Part shown: piece by piece, positions 6,045 through 9,680 of the stretch
Layout of the letters: each line of letters opens with the position of its first letter
How positions within the stretch are numbered: the first letter of the stretch is position 1
Source of the DNA: Caldilineaceae bacterium
Lineage (GTDB): Bacteria > Chloroflexota > Anaerolineae > Caldilineales > Caldilineaceae
DNA: 9,680 nt
Direction of reading: 5' to 3'
NCBI GenBank assembly: GCA_028819675.1
Contig: JAPPKT010000603.1
Span: 1 to 9,680, forward strand
Notes under the pieces: generated by a model
The model's input: only the letters and a program-made list of their open reading frames with translations
Told to the model about the DNA's origin: nothing
Databases searched by the model: none
Program-made: the position numbers and the translations under genes

Positions 6045-6557
6045 CTACGAGGCTGGGGCGAGAAGCATCACCATGCTGCGGCCTTCAAAGCCCGGATGGG
6101 ATTCGACGACAGCTTCGTCCTCCAACTCTTCCGTCACCCTTTTCATCAAGTCAAGGGCAATGTCGCGGTGGACGATCTCGCGGCCGCGGAAGCGGATGCG
6201 TACTCGCACTTTGGCGCCATCGTTCAGGAACTTTCTCGCCTTGTTGAGAACGACCTGAATATCATGTTCGCCCGTCTTAGGCCGCAAGCGCACTTCCTTG
6301 ATCTCGATCTGCTTCTGGGCCTTGCGTGACTCCCGCTCCCGTTTCTGTCTCTCGTAGAGGTACTTGCCATAGTCCATAAACCGGCATACCGGTGGCTTGG
6401 CATTGGGCGCAACCTCTACCAGATCCAGATCTCTCTCCTCGGCGGCCTGCAGAGCGGCCTGCACATCCATGATGCCGAGTTGCGTGCCAACTTCATCGAT
6501 GACCCGCACTTCACGCGTACGAATCCGGTGGTTGATTCGTGTTGTGTTTCTGCTAAT
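6045..6557 (-). CDS. infC: Translation initiation factor IF-3, AUU start
   Basis: IF3 binds the 30S subunit, prevents subunit joining and proofreads the start codon. From the ATT at 6557 the product is 170 aa: an N-terminal domain (RINHRIRTREVRVIDEVG, then the signature NAKPPVCRFMDYGKYLYE at 52-69), a charged linker (about 70-86) and a C-terminal domain (EVRLRPKTGEHDI to the end). The conserved RINxxIR stretch lies before the first GTG (6509), so a GTG start would lose it. AAGGAG at 6565-6570 is 7 nt before ATT, and no ATG, GTG or TTG is in frame near it. An AUU start is the well-known basis of IF3 autoregulation. A 36-codon leader ORF ends overlapping this start. Confidence 0.93.
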   Translation of the reverse strand: MSRNTTRINHRIRTREVRVIDEVGTQLGIMDVQAALQAAEERDLDLVEVAPNAKPPVCRFMDYGKYLYERQKRERESRKAQKQIEIKEVRLRPKTGEHDIQVVLNKARKFLNDGAKVRVRIRFRGREIVHRDIALDLMKRVTEELEDEAVVESHPGFEGRSMVMLLAPAS

Positions 6558-6663
6558 TCCTGATCTCCTTTGGGCGTTTTGCCCTCAACACCACAGATGT
6601 AGACACCTTTTCCCTTTTTGCGTAGATGAATCCTTGCGCCCGAATGTTAAGGTGGTAGCGCAT
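6553..6663 (-). CDS. Candidate 36-aa basic leader peptide overlapping the infC start
   Basis: An ATG at 6661-6663 opens 36 codons (MRYHLNIRAQ...KRPKEIRN) ending in TAG at 6553-6555, which overlaps the ATT start of infC in another frame. AGGTG lies 5 nt before the ATG, in the loop of a TTGAAA/TTTCAA hairpin. About a third of the residues are Arg or Lys. The arrangement would allow translational coupling to infC, and ribosomes on this ORF would disrupt the long-range pairing 6591-6599/6702-6710. It is short, matches no family I know and could be a chance frame. Confidence 0.35.
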   Translation of the reverse strand: MRYHLNIRAQGFIYAKREKVSTSVVLRAKRPKEIRN

Positions 6664-6731
6664 TGAAACACCTATTTCAAAATGGGGTTGCCGTCAAAAG
6701 CCATCTGTGGAAAACGATCGACTGTAAAATC
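6558..6731 (-). promoter_or_regulatory. Structured leader of the infC operon (possible bL20- or IF3-responsive element)
   Basis: The 5' leader of about 174 nt contains, in reading order: CCACAGATG (6702-6710), which pairs with CATCTGTGG (6591-6599); a hairpin TTGAAA/TTTCAA (6663-6680), whose loop AGGTG can pair with CACCT (about 6650-6654) as an H-type pseudoknot; and a small GGGC/GCCC hairpin (6572-6584) just before the Shine-Dalgarno. bL20 is known to bind pseudoknot-containing leaders in this operon in other bacteria. Which protein, if any, acts here is not shown by the sequence. Confidence 0.5.
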
Positions 6732-6737
6732 CGTGAG

Positions 6738-6766
6738 AGTATAACATTACAAAAGTGCTACGTCAA
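6738..6766 (-). promoter_or_regulatory. Sigma-70-type promoter of the infC-rpmI-rplT operon
   Basis: On the minus strand TTGACG (6761-6766) and TATACT (6738-6743) are separated by 17 nt, with AT-rich sequence including a T-run just upstream of the -35. This is the strongest promoter-like sequence in the gap and implies that infC is transcribed independently of thrS and the lipoprotein gene. Confidence 0.78.
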
Positions 6767-6821
6767 GCCTGAAAAAAGCGCCTGAACGTTGCCCCAATAG
6801 GTGGACAACTGCTGTCTGAAT

Positions 6822-6853
6822 CAGGTTGTTCAGAACCTGTAGATGCTCAGGTT
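6822..6853. repeat. Overlapping alternative hairpins upstream of the infC promoter
   Basis: CAGGTT (6822-6827), AACCTG (6834-6839) and CAGGTT (6848-6853) allow the middle arm to pair with either neighbour. They lie 56 nt upstream of the infC -35, between the lipoprotein terminator and that promoter. This could be a direct/inverted operator set or part of the 3' end of the lipoprotein transcript. Confidence 0.35.
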
Positions 6854-6972
6854 TGGAGACGACAGGTCGTTGTCCGGAACACAGTTTTCGTGTTTGGGCG
6901 CCGCCAGGTTAACAGGCTGCCTGAACATGGCGATTACGTGCATCACCGCACGTATGCGGCGCCAGAGACCAA

Positions 6973-6997
6973 CAGGGGCACCAGTCGAGCGCCCCTG
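6973..6997 (-). terminator. Hairpin, probable terminator of the Cache-repeat lipoprotein gene
   Basis: CAGGGGC (6973-6979) and GCCCCTG (6991-6997) form a GC-rich 7-bp stem with an 11-nt loop, about 45 nt after the lipoprotein stop. The T-tract is better on the plus strand (CTGTTTTGT) than on the minus strand (TTGG), so termination in the minus direction is likely but not textbook. Confidence 0.5.
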
Positions 6998-7041
6998 CTG
7001 TTTTGTCTTATCACCGCGTCCAGAGGGCACGCAGCGAAAGT

Positions 7042-9186
7042 CTATTCATACCAGCCGGAGCCAATGAGCAGTCCGTCGTGGCGCACGGTCCAGGAGTGCT
7101 TGGTCTCCTCCTCGCCGGTGGCGGGATTGACGAAGACGTAGTGTACCCACAACCCCTCTTCCGTGGCTTGCAGCATGTCGGTGCCGAAATGATAGCCGGT
7201 GGAGTCCAGGCCCAGCTCTTCCTTCAGGTCCATACCCAGTAGATCCGGGTTGGCGTGGGCAATTAACTGATCGTTCTCGTCGAAGATGTAGACATACCAC
7301 GCCCCGTCCACGCTTGCCGACGTATTGTAATAGGCGACCGCCTCTTCGCGGCCATACGCCTTGTAGTACCGGAGCGCACGATCGACGACGGCGACGGTGT
7401 ATTCGGCCGGTTGCGCCTTGGTCACTGCCGTAGCCAGAGTAGGCAGGACCTGATACCAGCCGGAGCCGAATAGCAGCCCATCATGCCTGACCATCCAGGA
7501 ATGCTTGAGCTCCTGGTTGCCGGTGACGGGGTTGAGGAAGACATAGTCTACCCACAGTCCTTCCTCGGTCGCGCTGAGCATCAGATCGCCAAAGCGATAG
7601 CCGGTGACATCAACGGCCAGGTCACCCTTCGCATCTTCTCCTAACAGGTCAGGGATGGGGGAGGCGATCACATGATCGTTCTCATCCAAGATGAAGACAA
7701 ACCATTCGCCGTCCACGCTTTCCGGGGAGTTGTAGTATTCGATCGTCGCCTCCCGCCCCTCGGTCTCATATCGTTGCAAGGCCTGCTCTACCATGGCCAC
7801 GGTGTAGCCCGCACGGTCCGCTTTGGTGACGCCCACTTTCAGACCGGGCAGGACCTGGTACCAGCCGGAGCCGAAGAGCAGCCCGTCCCGCCTGACCACC
7901 CAGGAATGTTTGAACTCCTGGTTGCCGGTGGAAAGGTTCTGGAAGAGATAGTCCACCCACAGTCCCTCTTCGGTCGCGGTGAGCATCAGGTCGCCGAAGC
8001 GGTAGCCGGTGACATCGACGCCCAGGTCTCCCTTCAGGTCCATGCCAATGAGATCGGGATTGGCGTGGGCGATCAACTTATCGTCCTCATCGAAGATAAA
8101 GACATAGTATTCGCCGTCCGCGCTCTCCGGTGTGTTGTAGTACTCGACCGTCGCCTCTCGCCCCTGGGCTTCATAGCGCTGCAGGGCCTGCTCTACCATG
8201 GCTACGGTGTAGGCCACGGGATGCGCTTTGGTGGCGCCCAATTGCAAGCCGGGCAGAACCTGGTACCAGCCGGAGCCGAAGATAAGGCCGTCGTGACGGA
8301 CGACCCAGGAATGTTTGAACTCATGGTTGCCTGTGGCGATATTGAGGAAGAAGTAGTCGACCCAGAGGCCTTCCTCGTCGACACTGTGCAGGAGTTCACC
8401 GTAATGGTATCCGGTGATGTCGACGCCGAGCTCGCCAATTTCATCGCCTATGGAATACTGTCCGCGCAGTTCCTCTCTGGGGTGGCCGATGAGGATGTCG
8501 TTTTCGTCGATGAGGAAGACATACCATTCGCCGTCAAGGTTTGCGGGCGAGTTGATGTATTCGAGGGTGGCTGCGCGTCCCTCGGTCTTGTAGCGTTGGA
8601 TGGCCTGTTCAACAAGATGGACGGAGTAGCCTGGACGATCGGCCTTAGTGGGGGCGCTGCGGGAGAGGTCGGGCAGAATCTGATACCAGCCGGAAGCGAA
8701 GATCAGCCCGTCGTGGCGCACCGCCCAAGTATGCTTGAACTCCTGGTTGCCGGTGGCAAGGTTGAGGAAGATGTAATCGACCCATCTCCCCTCCTCGGTG
8801 GCGCCGGCGATGGCTTCGCCTTGTCGATAGCCGGTGATATCCACCCCTACAGGGCCGTGCAGGCTCTCACCCAGCAGATCCGGGTTGGCGTGGGCGATTA
8901 TCTCGTCGTTCTCATCGACGATGAAAACATACCACTCGCCGTCCACGCTTTCCGGGGAGTTGTAGTAGTCAACGGTGGCCTCCCGTCCCTGGGCGTCGTA
9001 GCGTTGCAGAGCTTTCTCTACCATGGCCACCGTGAACCCGGCGCGATCGGCCTTGGTAACCTGTTGGGTGACGGCGCCATCCATTTGCAAATTGGATGTC
9101 ATGTATTGATCACAGCCGGACACAAACAGGGCGGCAGCTATCAGTACGGCTGCTAATCTACCAAGTAACAAACGGTTGTGCATCAT
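7042..9186 (-). CDS. Lipoprotein with five tandem Cache-type sensor domains
   Basis: A 714-aa exported protein. Residues 1-25 are a lipoprotein signal (basic start, hydrophobic LAAVLIAAALF, lipobox VSGC with Cys25). The rest is five tandem modules at about 44-172, 180-312, 319-447, 454-582 and 589-714. Each has a leading helix (AMVEQALQRYEAQGREATVEYYN), the core GEWYVFIxDENDxxIAHANPDLLG, TGYxFG, EEGLWVDYxFxNxxTGNxExKHSW and VRHDGLxFGSGWY. This pattern is typical of single Cache (Cache_2/sCache) ligand-binding domains, which normally sit outside the membrane on chemoreceptors and histidine kinases. No other transmembrane helix or cytoplasmic output domain is present. It would be anchored on the outer face of the cytoplasmic membrane as a small-molecule binder or co-receptor; the ligand is unknown. 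AGGAGG is 3 nt before the first ATG and 6 nt before the second (9183), so Met2 may be the true start. Confidence 0.88.
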   Translation of the reverse strand: MMHNRLLLGRLAAVLIAAALFVSGCDQYMTSNLQMDGAVTQQVTKADRAGFTVAMVEKALQRYDAQGREATVDYYNSPESVDGEWYVFIVDENDEIIAHANPDLLGESLHGPVGVDITGYRQGEAIAGATEEGRWVDYIFLNLATGNQEFKHTWAVRHDGLIFASGWYQILPDLSRSAPTKADRPGYSVHLVEQAIQRYKTEGRAATLEYINSPANLDGEWYVFLIDENDILIGHPREELRGQYSIGDEIGELGVDITGYHYGELLHSVDEEGLWVDYFFLNIATGNHEFKHSWVVRHDGLIFGSGWYQVLPGLQLGATKAHPVAYTVAMVEQALQRYEAQGREATVEYYNTPESADGEYYVFIFDEDDKLIAHANPDLIGMDLKGDLGVDVTGYRFGDLMLTATEEGLWVDYLFQNLSTGNQEFKHSWVVRRDGLLFGSGWYQVLPGLKVGVTKADRAGYTVAMVEQALQRYETEGREATIEYYNSPESVDGEWFVFILDENDHVIASPIPDLLGEDAKGDLAVDVTGYRFGDLMLSATEEGLWVDYVFLNPVTGNQELKHSWMVRHDGLLFGSGWYQVLPTLATAVTKAQPAEYTVAVVDRALRYYKAYGREEAVAYYNTSASVDGAWYVYIFDENDQLIAHANPDLLGMDLKEELGLDSTGYHFGTDMLQATEEGLWVHYVFVNPATGEEETKHSWTVRHDGLLIGSGWYE
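7045..9057 (-). repeat. Five tandem coding repeats of about 405 bp (Cache modules)
   Basis: Repeat units, in reading order, occupy 8650-9057, 8233-8649, 7828-8232, 7423-7827 and 7045-7422. Periods are 136, 139, 135 and 135 codons. The second unit is longest, with extra residues after IGHP. Units 1 and 4 share a 32-nt block with no mismatch (7706-7737 and 8936-8967), including synonymous sites, pointing to recent duplication or gene conversion. Unit 4 lacks the IAHANP histidine (reads IASPIP). Confidence 0.88.
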
Positions 9187-9265
9187 CTTCCTCCTGTAGC
9201 GCTCTTCATTGAGAGCCGGTTATTCCGGGTCGAACGGTTAAACATGCAGATTTCACAGAAACATA

Positions 9266-9307
9266 CCGAACACACCTGCACCGAGCCATCCAGTGAGGTG
9301 TGTTCGG
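9266..9307. repeat. Perfect 12-bp inverted repeat upstream of the lipoprotein gene
   Basis: CCGAACACACCT (9266-9277) and AGGTGTGTTCGG (9296-9307) are perfectly complementary around an 18-nt spacer. In RNA this is a strong stem, and in DNA a possible operator. It lies about 80 nt before the lipoprotein start and 150 nt after thrS. Only a weak T-tract follows on the minus strand (TATGTTTCTG), so either a thrS terminator or a regulator site is possible. Confidence 0.5.
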
Positions 9308-9348
9308 CAGTAGGCAAAACGTATGCGCTCCAGCCTGTACTTCAGCGC

Positions 9349-9387
9349 GCGAATATTTTCGCATGCGCCTCTATCGAGCGGAGGCGC
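9349..9387 (-). terminator. Candidate thrS terminator hairpins
   Basis: Reading on the minus strand, GCGCCTC/GAGGCGC (9365-9371 with 9381-9387, 9-nt loop) begins 70 nt after the thrS stop and is followed by a small GCGAA/TTCGC hairpin (9349-9362). A clean U-run is missing, so this is only a possible terminator. Confidence 0.35.
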
Positions 9388-9456
9388 GGATGGTTCAAGG
9401 CACTACCAGTTTCGTACTTCACGCGAAAGATGCGCATGTGTGACGGGCCGTTCTCT

Positions 9457-9680
9457 CTACAGTGTCTTGGCGCGGGTGGCGATACGCTCAGCGACAAGCG
9501 AGACGAACTCTGCCACCGGCATGCCGTTCTGGCGGACGCCGTCGCGGCGGCGCAGCGAAACGGTCTCTTCTTCCACCTCGCGATCACCCACGATCAACAT
9601 ATAGGGCACCTTCATACCCTGGGCTTGGCGGATCTTGTTGTTCATGCGGTCGCTGCTCAGGTCGGCGGAGACCCGCGCCC
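9457..9680 (-). CDS. thrS: Threonyl-tRNA synthetase, C-terminal part (starts beyond right edge)
   Basis: The last 74 codons of a gene that begins outside the window. The translation ARVSADLSSDRMNNKIRQAQ, then KVPYMLIVGDREVEEETVSLRRRDG and a final helix, is the C-terminal part of the class II aaRS anticodon-binding domain as found in ThrRS. This enzyme charges tRNA-Thr using ATP. The sequence DGVRQNGMPVAEFVSLVAERI fits the usual C-terminus, so the gene is intact at its 3' end (stop at 9457-9459). In many bacteria thrS directly precedes infC; here a 714-codon lipoprotein gene lies between them. Confidence 0.93.
   Translation of the reverse strand, partial: ARVSADLSSDRMNNKIRQAQGMKVPYMLIVGDREVEEETVSLRRRDGVRQNGMPVAEFVSLVAERIATRAKTL

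Noticed and set aside
6678..6687. CCCCATTTTG on the minus strand in the infC leader, resembling the operator box of the amidohydrolase operon
   Set aside because: Only the left part matches; the TGGGATG half is absent and it lies downstream of the infC promoter. Probably chance.
6830..7030. 66-codon minus-strand frame between the lipoprotein and infC
   Set aside because: It overlaps the probable lipoprotein terminator and hairpins, and has no ribosome site or recognisable motif.
7672..9156. 494-codon plus-strand open frame opposite the lipoprotein gene
   Set aside because: It is antisense to the five-repeat lipoprotein, its translation is itself a repeat mirror of that gene, and it has no ribosome site. 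The minus-strand frame has a signal peptide and a recognisable domain pattern.
1..9680. tRNA, rRNA, CRISPR array, transposase or phage genes
   Set aside because: No cloverleaf, rRNA segment, regularly spaced short repeats or transposase/integrase-like protein was seen on either strand. The inverted promoter copies alone do not prove a mobile element.

Overview
The window is GC-rich bacterial chromosome. It carries the conserved translation block thrS-infC-rpmI-rplT followed by a TrmH/SpoU-type RNA methyltransferase, all on the minus strand. Gene content, IF3 and bL20 sequence character and the type of accessory genes suggest a Chloroflexota bacterium. That is an impression from the protein sequences and could not be checked by a search.

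Layout, left to right. Bases 1-112 hold the first 37 codons of a minus-strand membrane-anchored protein with a near-consensus sigma-70-type promoter (158-186). Bases 113-803 contain no convincing gene, but do contain a promoter/operator module (499-569) and a structured leader for an RraA-fold aldolase-like gene (804-1535, +). Convergent to that gene, and sharing a terminator region with it, is a two-gene minus-strand operon of paralogous amidohydrolase_2 proteins with a 4-bp ATGA overlap (1581-2711 and 2708-3889). The promoter of this operon (3949-4011) is a near copy of the RraA promoter, including an upstream CCCCAT-T-TTGGGATG-type box. The three genes therefore look like one regulon. RraA-fold aldolases and amidohydrolase_2 enzymes occur together in meta-cleavage aromatic-acid catabolism, so a small catabolic module is a reasonable but unproven reading.

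Next on the minus strand come the RNA methyltransferase (4115-4909), a textbook intrinsic terminator (5004-5029), rplT, rpmI and infC. infC starts at an AUU codon (6557) with an ideal Shine-Dalgarno, the classic IF3 autoregulation arrangement. Its leader runs from a strong promoter at 6738-6766 and contains a potential pseudoknot, a 9-bp long-range inverted repeat and a 36-codon basic leader ORF whose stop overlaps the AUU start. The infC-rpmI and rpmI-rplT spacers also hold strong hairpins, possibly bL20-type control or internal attenuation.

Between infC and the 3' end of thrS (9457-9680) sits a 714-aa lipoprotein built of five tandem Cache-type sensor domains (about 135 aa each) with no transmembrane or signalling output domain. 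This is the most unusual gene in the window. It lies in an otherwise conserved housekeeping cluster but is bounded by its own hairpins, so it is probably a separate transcription unit.
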